Assembly: GCF_047920995.1 (NCBI RefSeq)
Contig: NZ_JBLRWZ010000009.1
Span: 8,305-72,304, forward strand
Direction of reading: 5' to 3'
DNA from: Aliidiomarina sp047920995
Lineage (GTDB): Bacteria; Pseudomonadota; Gammaproteobacteria; Enterobacterales; Alteromonadaceae
Length of the DNA: 64,000 nt
Positions 7,711 to 15,701 of the stretch are shown here, one piece after another (within the stretch, counting starts at the first letter, position 1; every line of letters begins with the position of its first letter). Both the position numbers and the translations under genes were made by a program. A model generated the notes under the pieces. That model did no database searches and was not told where the DNA came from. It saw nothing but the letters and a program-made list of their open reading frames with translations.

Positions 7711-9750
7711 TTAATTATTTTCACAGGTAATGGGCGGCTCTTTATCTAAAGCTGAAGGCTCTTTCCCAGCCGCTGAAGGCTCTTTGCCATGCGCTGAGGG
7801 CTCTTTGCCATGCGCTGAAGGCTCTGGCACCGCAGCTAAAAAATCCAGCGCTTTTTGCAGCGAGCGAGTGCGAGCCATATCCGGTAAGCTGGCTAAAAAG
7901 GTAGTGCCATACCCTTTGGTTACTAAGCGGTTATCACCCACAATCAGCACACCGCGATCGGTAACATCGCGCACCAAGCGCCCAGCACCCTGTTTCATTG
8001 CGATTACCGCCTGTGGGATCTGAATACTCGCAAACGGATTACCGCCCTTCATTTTACAATCTTCTACCCGCGCTTGCAGCAATGGCTCGTCGGGCGATGT
8101 AAAAGGTAGTTTATCAATAATCACACAGCTAAGCGCATCACCACGCACATCCACCCCTTCCCAGAAGGAACTAGTACCAAGTAATACGGCATTCCCCGCT
8201 GCCACAAACTGGTTTAATAGTTCGCGTTTACTACTTTGCCCTTGCACCAACAGCGGCCTATCAATTACACCCAATAAATTCGTGGCCAGTTTCTGCAGCA
8301 TACGGTGGCTTGTGAACAACACAAAGGTGCCGCCACGGTTCACTGCTACTACTTGCTGCACAATATCAGCCAATGCATCCGCCATGGCCGGCGAATTCGG
8401 TTCTGGTAAATAACGTGGCAAACACAGCATGGCCTGCTTCTGGAAATCGAATGGGCTATCTAAAATCAATGTTTTAGCCTTCTGTAAGCCCAACCGTTCA
8501 TTAAAATAATCGAATGAGCCTTCTACCGTAAGCGTTGCCGAGGTAAACACCCAGCGCGCGTTTTGCTCGGCGAGTTGGCGGCCGAAAGGCTCGGCTACGG
8601 AAAGCGGTGTACGATGCACAGTTAAGTGCCGCTGCGAGGTTTCGTACCAATAGCTGTAACCGGTAACTTGCGTATTTAGCAGCAAATCCCAGCGTTTACG
8701 AATCAACTCCAAACGCTCTAAGCACTGATCAAGATCCTTATCCCGCCCCACTAGGCCCTTACAAATCGCCTGGGCACGGCTAATTAACTCGGCTAAATGA
8801 GTGCTCGCTTTCGCCGTTTCATCATGGTGTAGCGCATCGCGCCAATTGCTGCGTTCCGGATCAAGTGGAAAATTCAGCCGCAAATCTCGCGCCGCACGAT
8901 CCAGCTGATCGGCAATTTGTGAAAGCGCTTTAGCATCTCGCACCACGGTTTTGTAGAGAAACTGCAAATCTTTGCACAGCTCCACAATGGCGCGCGTAGA
9001 TACGGTATCACTAAAGTATTGGCTGGCAATATCGGGTAGTTGGTGTGCTTCATCAAATACCACAATATCGGCGGCAGGAATTAGCTCGCCAAAACCGGTG
9101 TCTTTTAGCACTAAATCGGCGCAAAACAAATGGTGATTCACCACCACAATATCGGCTTCTAAGGCTTCTTTGCGGGCCTGCACCAAATAACAATCTTCAT
9201 ACTGCGGGCATTCACGCCCCAAACAGTTATCAATGGTACTGGTAACCCGTGGTAACACTTGCGCATCTTCGGGCAAGGTGGCGAGCTCACCTAAATCACC
9301 CGTTCTGGTTCTATTCGCCCAATCGCGCACTTCTTGCAGTTGTGCCAGCACCTTACTATCAGCATCTGCAGGATGGCGAATGGATTGCTCTAAACGGTTT
9401 AAACATAAATAATTGGAGCGCCCTTTTAACAAGGCGGCAACTGCTTGTGGCGCCAGCGCATCACGCAGTTGCGGTAAATCTCTATGAAACAACTGTTCTT
9501 GTAAATTACGCGTGCCCGTGGAAAGAATCACTTTTGCCCCACTACCAGCTCGGCAGCGTAACAAAGCCGGAGCTAAGTAAGCGAAGGTTTTACCCGTGCC
9601 GGTTTCTGCTTCCACCACCAATTGATCGCCTGCTTTATCAAGCGCGGCAATAGCTGCAGCCATTTCTTGCTGGGCTGGGCGGGGTTGAAATCCGGGCAAC
9701 GCTTTGCTGAGTGCCCCACCCGAGCGAAAAACTGCGGTAACCTCTGACAT
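7711..9750 (-). CDS. yoaA: DinG-family ATP-dependent helicase YoaA
   Basis: XPD-like Fe-S helicase. Walker A ETGTGKT ends at residue 55; four candidate cluster cysteines are C116, C176, C181 and C187; the DEAH box (VVFDEAHQL) is near 233; helicase domain 2 shows GTSSFWEGVDV and QGAGRLVRDVTDRG. In E. coli YoaA works with the HolC (chi) subunit to repair stalled forks; that role here is inferred from family and synteny. Odd: the last 40 or so residues are a tandem heptapeptide (EPSAHGK-like) tail encoded by four 21-bp repeats, absent from E. coli YoaA. No LexA box was seen in the short divergent gap to the kinase gene. Confidence 0.94.
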   Translation of the reverse strand: MSEVTAVFRSGGALSKALPGFQPRPAQQEMAAAIAALDKAGDQLVVEAETGTGKTFAYLAPALLRCRAGSGAKVILSTGTRNLQEQLFHRDLPQLRDALAPQAVAALLKGRSNYLCLNRLEQSIRHPADADSKVLAQLQEVRDWANRTRTGDLGELATLPEDAQVLPRVTSTIDNCLGRECPQYEDCYLVQARKEALEADIVVVNHHLFCADLVLKDTGFGELIPAADIVVFDEAHQLPDIASQYFSDTVSTRAIVELCKDLQFLYKTVVRDAKALSQIADQLDRAARDLRLNFPLDPERSNWRDALHHDETAKASTHLAELISRAQAICKGLVGRDKDLDQCLERLELIRKRWDLLLNTQVTGYSYWYETSQRHLTVHRTPLSVAEPFGRQLAEQNARWVFTSATLTVEGSFDYFNERLGLQKAKTLILDSPFDFQKQAMLCLPRYLPEPNSPAMADALADIVQQVVAVNRGGTFVLFTSHRMLQKLATNLLGVIDRPLLVQGQSSKRELLNQFVAAGNAVLLGTSSFWEGVDVRGDALSCVIIDKLPFTSPDEPLLQARVEDCKMKGGNPFASIQIPQAVIAMKQGAGRLVRDVTDRGVLIVGDNRLVTKGYGTTFLASLPDMARTRSLQKALDFLAAVPEPSAHGKEPSAHGKEPSAAGKEPSALDKEPPITCENN
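7736..7819. repeat. Four 21-bp tandem repeats coding the YoaA tail
   Basis: Units begin GGCTCTTT and end GCTGAA or GCTGAG on the plus strand, at 7736, 7757, 7778 and 7799, followed by a partial unit at 7820. Read on the minus strand they encode a heptapeptide of the form EPSAxxK. Units 3 and 4 are nearly identical, so recent slippage or unequal exchange is likely. A related pair of units lies in dnaX at 26768. Confidence 0.9.
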
Positions 9751-9813
9751 CCTAACGTCCTTTGCGATATGCTATGGCCATTATTCCATAAGTTACTAAG
9801 GATGCCGAATGTT

Positions 9814-11823
9814 ATGATGCGTCGGTTATTGCTGATTTGTTCACTATTGCTTTCTTCTTTGCTGTTCAGCACGCTGATCAACGGCCCGTTTAGCTATGCC
9901 CATGCCGCGCAGCAAACGCCTGTATCAGCAAACCTACAGCATGATGATACCGCCGCCCCAATTACTGGCACCGAATTACGCGCAGCGTATCTCGCTAACC
10001 TAGCAAACTATGTTACTTGGCCGAATGAATCGGTTCGTGAGCAACTCACCATCGGGGTACTTGGTAATGAATCCGTGTATCAGCAACTGCTGGCCGCACC
10101 GTTACTGCCAGTGCGAGGGTTACGCGTAGATGTGCGTTTACTTACGCGGCCCAACATGGCCAGTGAAGTAGACATTCTCTATATCGCCCCAGGTGCATCA
10201 CATCAGCTAAACAGTGCCTTCAATGCCACCCGCGCTCGAGCAATTCTAATTGTGAGTGAACATTCGCCAGTGCGCGATGAAATGATGATTAACCTCATCA
10301 GCGGTAATCAAAATCGCCTCGCCTTCCAAGTGAACAACGAGCGTATCCAAGATAGTGGCTTGCGCACTAACACCGATTTACTCACCCTACGCGGTACCGA
10401 GCTAGAACTCACTGTGTATGCGCGCAGAGCCTACCAACGCCTTGCGCTATTACAAAACGAGCTATCCGCAACAACTGAGGAACTAGCCACCGCTGCAACC
10501 GAAAACCGGCAGCTACTGAACCGTATCGATATTCTCGAGCAAACTATCCGCGAACGCGATAATGTGCTGCGCGCGCAACAAGGCACGCTGGAAGATAAAG
10601 AACAAGTGTTAGATTCGCAGCAGCAAGCGCTGCGCGATCTGCTTGGCGAACTGGATTTACAGCGGCAATTGTTAGTGCAACGTGAAGAACAACTGCAGCA
10701 AATTCAACAAACCTTGCGGCGCAGCGAGCTTGCCCTCGCAGCACAGGAACGTGAGCTAAATGAGAAAGAGCTGCAATTGCAAGAAAAGCAATTGGAATCC
10801 GATGAACTTGCCAATCGCATTGCCGCCAACCGTAGCGTGTTATCGGTGCAACAACAGCAGCTCCGTGATCAACGTAACGCCCTAGCGGAACAACTTGCTT
10901 TGCTTGCATCTCGTGAACGTACCATTGATCGCCAACGCCTTTACTTATGGGCTATTGGCTTAGCATTTTTAGTAGCGCTGGTGCTGGCCTTTACCACAGT
11001 GGGCATGTTCTTGAATAAGCGGAAAACTGCGGCCCAGCTAATGGTTACCCTCAATGATCTAAATGAAGCGCAAGATAAACTGGTGGAATCAGAAAAAATG
11101 GCCGCCCTTGGTAACTTGGTTGCCGGTGTTGCCCACGAAGTAAATACGCCTCTTGGCGTTGCTATCACCGGTACCAGCATGGTAAACGATCGCATCGTGG
11201 TACTGAAAGAAAACTTAGAGAAAGGCACCCTTACCCGCGAACAGCTCACCAGTTTTGTTGAGCGTGGCGCCGATTCTTTAAGCCTTACGCAAAAAAACTT
11301 ACAGCGTGTGGGCGCGCTCATTAGTAACTTTAAACAGATCGCCGTAGACCAAATGGTGGCCGAGAAACGCGAAATTGATTTACGCGGTTACCTAGAAGAA
11401 GTGATGTCTACCCTATCGATTGAAATGCGCCGCGCAGGCGTAGCCTATCGTATCGATATACCTAGTGATATTCGTATGGTTACTATTCCCGGGGCGATGG
11501 CACAAATCATTACCAATTTAGTAACCAATGCGATTCGCCACGCCTTTAACGAACCCGGTGGGGAAATAACCCTCTCAGCCGAAACCATTGCTGGCAATCA
11601 GGTGCGGATCACCTTCAGCGATAATGGCGCGGGTATGGATGAACGAGTTCTGGCAAAAATCTTCGATCCCTTCTTCACTACTAAGCGTAATGAAGGTGGT
11701 ACAGGATTAGGGATGCCTATTGTTTACAATTTAGTGCGCCAGAAGTTGCATGGCGACATTACCGTGAAAAGCAAGCCCGGTGAAGGTACCAGCTTCTTCT
11801 TGGCATTGCCACGTAGCTTGTAA
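9814..11823 (+). CDS. Membrane sensor histidine kinase with periplasmic YfiR-like (DUF4154) domain
   Basis: Order from the N-terminus: signal/anchor segment (LLLICSLLLSSLLF), a YfiR-like domain (from about YLANLANYVTWP to AFQVNNERI), a long Gln/Glu/Leu coiled coil (about residues 210-372), one transmembrane helix (about 376-399), HisKA with phospho-acceptor in AHEVNTPLG (about H441), and HATPase with NLVTNAIRHAF, DNGAGMD and GGTGLGMPI. No receiver follows and no response regulator adjoins. YfiR normally is a separate periplasmic repressor of a diguanylate cyclase; here it should sense a periplasmic signal and pass it through the coiled coil. Start: ATG at 9814 has AAGGA 11 bp upstream; ATG at 9802 is possible. 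Confidence 0.88.
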   Translation: MMRRLLLICSLLLSSLLFSTLINGPFSYAHAAQQTPVSANLQHDDTAAPITGTELRAAYLANLANYVTWPNESVREQLTIGVLGNESVYQQLLAAPLLPVRGLRVDVRLLTRPNMASEVDILYIAPGASHQLNSAFNATRARAILIVSEHSPVRDEMMINLISGNQNRLAFQVNNERIQDSGLRTNTDLLTLRGTELELTVYARRAYQRLALLQNELSATTEELATAATENRQLLNRIDILEQTIRERDNVLRAQQGTLEDKEQVLDSQQQALRDLLGELDLQRQLLVQREEQLQQIQQTLRRSELALAAQERELNEKELQLQEKQLESDELANRIAANRSVLSVQQQQLRDQRNALAEQLALLASRERTIDRQRLYLWAIGLAFLVALVLAFTTVGMFLNKRKTAAQLMVTLNDLNEAQDKLVESEKMAALGNLVAGVAHEVNTPLGVAITGTSMVNDRIVVLKENLEKGTLTREQLTSFVERGADSLSLTQKNLQRVGALISNFKQIAVDQMVAEKREIDLRGYLEEVMSTLSIEMRRAGVAYRIDIPSDIRMVTIPGAMAQIITNLVTNAIRHAFNEPGGEITLSAETIAGNQVRITFSDNGAGMDERVLAKIFDPFFTTKRNEGGTGLGMPIVYNLVRQKLHGDITVKSKPGEGTSFFLALPRSL

Positions 11824-11875
11824 TCGCAAGCTAAATCGAACCTTTAAGCGGTATCATTGAAGCTGAAATTTCTAC

Positions 11876-11904
11876 TTGCACTTTTTTTTTCAGCCGCGTA
11901 GAAT
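11876..11904 (+). promoter_or_regulatory. his operon promoter
   Basis: TTGCAC (11876-11881), 17-bp spacer, TAGAAT (11899-11904); transcription would begin near 11911, about 40 bp before the His leader peptide. The T-rich spacer (ten T) may influence strength. Assigned by consensus match and position only. Confidence 0.75.
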
Positions 11905-11949
11905 TCATACAACTTCAACAAACTGTAACGTGAATAAAAGGCCAAGATA

Positions 11950-12048
11950 ATGTTTTCTCTATACAACTTCAGCATGCAGAATAATGGTGGTACTAGTGCA
12001 CCGTGGTTTGCTGTGGTTGTAAAACATCATCACCATCATCCCCATTAA
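11950..12048 (+). CDS. hisL: his operon leader peptide
   Basis: A 32-codon ORF beginning MFSLYNFSMQ and ending VVVKHHHHHPH-stop: six of the last seven codons are His (five CAT/CAC in a row, Pro, one more CAT). The His run sits just before two mutually exclusive hairpins and a rho-independent terminator, as expected of a ribosome-mediated attenuator sensing charged tRNA-His. E. coli hisL (16 codons) has seven consecutive His; this leader is about twice as long with an N-terminal half of no evident role. Confidence 0.93.
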   Translation: MFSLYNFSMQNNGGTSAPWFAVVVKHHHHHPH

Positions 12049-12065
12049 CGGCCTTCTGCTGTATT

Positions 12066-12142
12066 GGGAGGTACGTGTTCACGGTACCTTCCCAAATAAA
12101 GCATTAAGCAAGCCCCGGAAGCGTACCTTACCGGGGCTTTTT
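12066..12142 (+). terminator. his attenuator: upstream hairpin plus rho-independent terminator
   Basis: First hairpin: GGGAGGTAC (12066-12074) against GGTACCTTCCC (12083-12093), with one bulge. Terminator: AAGCCCCGG (12110-12118), 12-nt loop, CCGGGGCTT (12131-12139) followed by T to 12142. The segment AGGTACG (12069-12075) can alternatively pair with CGTACCT (12122-12128) inside the terminator loop, a possible alternative fold. Ribosome stalling at the upstream His codons would change which pairings form. Confidence 0.88.
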
Positions 12143-12227
12143 ATTTGCCTTATTTTAGTTGCTTTACAAACCATCAATAGCACACGAATTCACAAATTTA
12201 GATTCACAAAGAATGGGAATAATGAAT

Positions 12228-13124
12228 ATGAGTAACCAACGCTTAACTATCGCGGTACAGAAATCAGGCCGCTTGAGTAAAGAATCGCTTAAGCTTCTCG
12301 AAGCCTGTGGTGTGAAATTCAATTTACATGAAGCACGGTTAATGGCGCACAGCACCAGCCACCCAGTAGATTTGCTGCGGGTGCGCGATGATGATATTCC
12401 TGGTTTAGTAATGGACGGCGTGGTTGATTTAGGCCTTGTGGGTGAAAACGTACTCGAAGAAGAGCGCTTAGAGCGTGTTATCAAGAAGCAACCAAGTGCA
12501 TTCAACCCACTACGCCGTTTAGATTATGGCTATTGCCGTTTAAGTGTAGCGGTACCAAAAGAAGATAATTACCAAGGTATTACCGAATTAGCGGGCAAAA
12601 AAATTGCTACTACTTATCCGCGAATTCTCGAAAATTACCTAGCAAAACAGGGCATTGATGCACGCACCGTAATGCTCACCGGCTCTGTTGAAGTGGCTCC
12701 ACGCGCTGGCTTGGCCGATGCCATTTGCGATTTGGTATCTACTGGCGCCACCTTAGAAGCGAATGGTTTGGTGGAGAAAGATGTAATTTTCCGCTCACAA
12801 GTGCAGCTCATACAACGTGATGAAGCCCTAAGCACTGAAAAGCAAGCGTTAATTGATAAGTTGTTAGCCCGTTTAGATGGCGTGCAGCTCGCCAAAGAAA
12901 GTAAATACATTATGCTACACGCACCGAAAGATAAGCTTGCTGAGGTAGAAGCGATTTTGCCGGGTGCCGAGCGGCCAACGGTATTAGCGCTTGCGCACAG
13001 CGATAGCCAAGTAGCGGTGCACGTAGTAAGTACCGAGAATCTATTCTGGGAAACCATGGAGCAGCTAAAAGCTCTAGGGTGTAGCTCTATCTTGGTTATG
13101 CCAATCGAAAAAATGATGGGTTAA
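12228..13124 (+). CDS. hisG: ATP phosphoribosyltransferase (long form)
   Basis: First step of histidine synthesis: ATP + PRPP to phosphoribosyl-ATP, inhibited by histidine. Family stretches RVRDDDIPGLVMDGVVDLG, GSVEVAPRAGLADAICDLV and the C-terminal regulatory domain (ESKYIMLHAP, ending LVMPIEKMMG) are intact, so this is the long, HisZ-independent type. The ATG at 12228 gives 298 residues, against 299 in E. coli; an ATG two codons earlier is equally possible and upstream TTG extension is unlikely. Confidence 0.97.
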   Translation: MSNQRLTIAVQKSGRLSKESLKLLEACGVKFNLHEARLMAHSTSHPVDLLRVRDDDIPGLVMDGVVDLGLVGENVLEEERLERVIKKQPSAFNPLRRLDYGYCRLSVAVPKEDNYQGITELAGKKIATTYPRILENYLAKQGIDARTVMLTGSVEVAPRAGLADAICDLVSTGATLEANGLVEKDVIFRSQVQLIQRDEALSTEKQALIDKLLARLDGVQLAKESKYIMLHAPKDKLAEVEAILPGAERPTVLALAHSDSQVAVHVVSTENLFWETMEQLKALGCSSILVMPIEKMMG

Positions 13125-13128
13125 GTGT

Positions 13129-14499
13129 ATGCCACAGTTAAATACAGCAATTCCACAGCCAGTAGTTTGGCAGCAAGCCACAACTGAGCAGCAACAGCAG
13201 CTGTTAGATCGCCCAGTGCAAGCTGTTTCCGCAAAGCTGCAACAGCAAGTACGCGATATTATTGGCCAAGTAGCACAGCAAGGTGATAACGCCTTGCTTG
13301 CCCTTACCAAGCGCTTTGATGGAGTAGATCTTACTAGCCCTGAGCTACCATTAGAACGCGTAGCTGCAATAGCGGCGCAAACACCGGCCAACGTAAAAGC
13401 GGCTATCGATCAAGCATACAATAACATCCGTATGTTTCATCTAGCACAACAGCCGCAAGATATTACGGTAGAAACCATGCCAGGTGTGCTTTGCCAGCAG
13501 AAATTTGCGCCGATGGCGCGAGTAGGTTTATACATTCCCGGCGGTAGCGCAAGCTTACCCAGCACTGTGTTGATGCTGGGGATTCCGGCCCAGATCGCTA
13601 ATTGTGCCGAGCGCGTGTTGATAAGCCCACCCGCTAAAGCCGGTGTTCATTCTGGCGAGCTCACTCCGGCTATCTGTTACGCCGCTATGAAATGCGGTGT
13701 TACCGGTGTGTATCTTGGTGGCGGCGCGCAAGCCATTGCTGCACTCGCACTGGGTACCGAAAGTATCCCTGCGGTGGATAAAATATTTGGCCCCGGCAAT
13801 AGCTATGTTACTGAAGCCAAACAGCAAGTAAGCCAACGCGCCGGTGGCCCTGCTATTGATTTACCGGCTGGCCCTTCGGAATTATTAATTATTGCCGATG
13901 ATAGCGCCGAGCCAGCATTCGTGGCCGCAGACCTGCTTTCCCAAGCAGAACATGGCCCCGATTCACAAGTGATTTTATTGAGCCCTTCAGCAACTTTAGT
14001 AGATGCTGTACGCGTAGAGCTGGCAACACAACTAGCCGCCTTGCCGCGCGTAGAAATTGCTACCCAAGCTTTGGCAGCCAGCGCGCTAATCATTACTGCG
14101 GATTTAACCGAAGCGGTGGCCATCAGCGAAACCTACGCACCAGAGCACTTAAGTGTGCAGCTTAGTGATGCGAATACTTGGTTGCCAAAATTAACCCGCG
14201 CCGGCTCCATTTTTGTTGGCCACTACACGCCAGAATCAGGGGGCGATTACGCCACCGGTACGAATCACGTGCTACCAACCTATGGTTTTGCGCGTAATTA
14301 CAGCAGCCTTGGTTTGCTCGATTTCTATCGCCGCTATACCGTGCAAGAAGTAACGCCGCGTGGGCTGGCAAATCTTGGTACCAGTATTATTGATTTAGCG
14401 GCCGAAGAAAGCCTTGATGCGCACTTACGTGCCGTTTCATTGCGTTTAGATAGCCAACGTTTTCTGCAGGATATTGCACTAGTAGAGGGCAAACCATGA
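13129..14499 (+). CDS. hisD: Histidinol dehydrogenase
   Basis: Catalyses the last two oxidations, L-histidinol to L-histidine, with NAD and Zn. Seen: VGLYIPGGSASLPSTVLMLGIPA, GGAQAIAALALGTESIPAVDKIFGPGN, DLLSQAEHGPDSQVIL and PESGGDYATGTNHVLPT. Length 456 is about 20 more than E. coli HisD, with the extra residues near HSGELTPAICYAA and the N-terminus. Starts 4 bp after hisG and overlaps hisC by 4 bp (ATGA). Confidence 0.97.
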   Translation: MPQLNTAIPQPVVWQQATTEQQQQLLDRPVQAVSAKLQQQVRDIIGQVAQQGDNALLALTKRFDGVDLTSPELPLERVAAIAAQTPANVKAAIDQAYNNIRMFHLAQQPQDITVETMPGVLCQQKFAPMARVGLYIPGGSASLPSTVLMLGIPAQIANCAERVLISPPAKAGVHSGELTPAICYAAMKCGVTGVYLGGGAQAIAALALGTESIPAVDKIFGPGNSYVTEAKQQVSQRAGGPAIDLPAGPSELLIIADDSAEPAFVAADLLSQAEHGPDSQVILLSPSATLVDAVRVELATQLAALPRVEIATQALAASALIITADLTEAVAISETYAPEHLSVQLSDANTWLPKLTRAGSIFVGHYTPESGGDYATGTNHVLPTYGFARNYSSLGLLDFYRRYTVQEVTPRGLANLGTSIIDLAAEESLDAHLRAVSLRLDSQRFLQDIALVEGKP

Positions 14500-15701
14500 G
14501 CACCACATTCGTGCAAGATTTGCTTCGTGAGCACTTAAAAACATTTACGCCCTATGCATCAGCGCGGCGCTCAATGAGCGGCGGTAATCTTTGGCTAAAT
14601 GCCAATGAATCGCCCTATGGCCGCAGCTACCAAGTGGCTACCGAAGAGTTGAATCGGTACCCAGATTTCCAGAATAAGCCACTTAATCAAGCCTATGCTG
14701 AATACGCAGGTGTTACCGCCAGCCAAGTGATTAGCCACCGCGGTAGTGATGAAAGTATTGAGCTGATGATCCGCAGCTTTTGCGAGCCGGGCCGGGATAA
14801 AATCCTGATTTGCCCCCCTACTTACGGCATGTATGCGATTTCCGCATCAATTAACCACAACGAAACCGTTGCGGTGCCGCTGCGCGCCAATGATTGGCAA
14901 CTCGATTTAGCGGCTATAGAGCAAGCGCTAAACGCCGCCAATGGCGCCATTAAAGTAGTGTTCTTGTGCAACCCTTCGAACCCACTCGGCAACCCGCTGC
15001 AAGAAGCCGATATGCTTGCCGTAATCGAAATGTGCCGAGGCCGCGCGCTAGTGGTAGTAGATGAAGCCTACTTCGAGTTCTACCAAGAAACCGCGCAGAG
15101 ATCGGGGTCAGTGAGCACGGTGTCTGACACCGTTGTCTCTGACCCCATTGTCTCTGACACCAAGCTCACTGACCCCAATCTGCAAACCAGTGTAAGTATG
15201 CTGCGCTACTTACCGGAATTCGATAACTTGGTGGTAATGCGCACGCTTTCGAAGGCCTTTGGTTTAGCGGGTATTCGCGTGGGTTTCACGATTGGTTCTG
15301 TAGCGTTGGTGCAAGCTTTGCTACCGGTATTGGCGCCGTATCCATTGCCGGATATGAGTGTGCAAATTGCGCAGCAGGCGCTGCGCCTCGATGATCGGCT
15401 GAAAACTCGGCAGGATACGATAGAAATCGTGGCCGAGCGTAACTTACTGGCCCCAGAACTGGTAAAATTCCCGTGGGTAGAGCAGGTGCATGCAAGCGTT
15501 ACCAACTTTATCCTTATTCAGGTACGCAACGCAGATGCGCTAATGCAGCATTGTATTGCCCAAGGCGTACTGATTCGCAATCAATCGAGCCAACTTGGCC
15601 TTAGCCAAGCAATTCGCATTACCGTAGGTAGCCCCGAAGAAAATATTGAGCTACTGCGCGTACTTGCCAGCTTTCAACCGGCAACAGAGGAGTTCGCCTA
15701 A
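14496..15701 (+). CDS. hisC: Histidinol-phosphate aminotransferase with in-frame repeat insertion
   Basis: PLP aminotransferase converting imidazole-acetol phosphate to histidinol phosphate. Seen: LWLNANESPYG, FLCNPSNPLGN, VVVDEAYFEF and the PLP lysine in RTLSKAFGLAGIRVGF. Length 401 against 356 in E. coli; most of the surplus is a Ser/Asp/Thr/Val-rich stretch of about 25 residues (about 204-227, GSVSTVSDTVVSDP...) between EFYQETAQR and TSVSMLRYLPEFDNL. It is encoded by a palindromic repeat (15104-15176). All active-site motifs are intact and the operon has only one hisC, so the enzyme is presumably functional with the loop. Confidence 0.95.
   Translation: MSTTFVQDLLREHLKTFTPYASARRSMSGGNLWLNANESPYGRSYQVATEELNRYPDFQNKPLNQAYAEYAGVTASQVISHRGSDESIELMIRSFCEPGRDKILICPPTYGMYAISASINHNETVAVPLRANDWQLDLAAIEQALNAANGAIKVVFLCNPSNPLGNPLQEADMLAVIEMCRGRALVVVDEAYFEFYQETAQRSGSVSTVSDTVVSDPIVSDTKLTDPNLQTSVSMLRYLPEFDNLVVMRTLSKAFGLAGIRVGFTIGSVALVQALLPVLAPYPLPDMSVQIAQQALRLDDRLKTRQDTIEIVAERNLLAPELVKFPWVEQVHASVTNFILIQVRNADALMQHCIAQGVLIRNQSSQLGLSQAIRITVGSPEENIELLRVLASFQPATEEFA
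15104..15176. repeat. Palindromic REP-like repeat inserted in hisC
   Basis: Perfect 13-bp inverted ends GGGGTCAGTGAGC (15104-15116) and GCTCACTGACCCC (15164-15176). Inside is the palindrome GGTGTCTGACACC (15119-15131) and further TCTGACCCC and TCTGACACC words. The same ends and inner palindrome recur in the BtuF-like gene at 62114-62234, in the same reading frame. It is multiple of the reading frame in effect, leaving hisC open. Confidence 0.9.

Noticed and set aside
9751..9813. LexA box upstream of yoaA
   Set aside because: No CTGT-N8-ACAG sequence in the short divergent gap.
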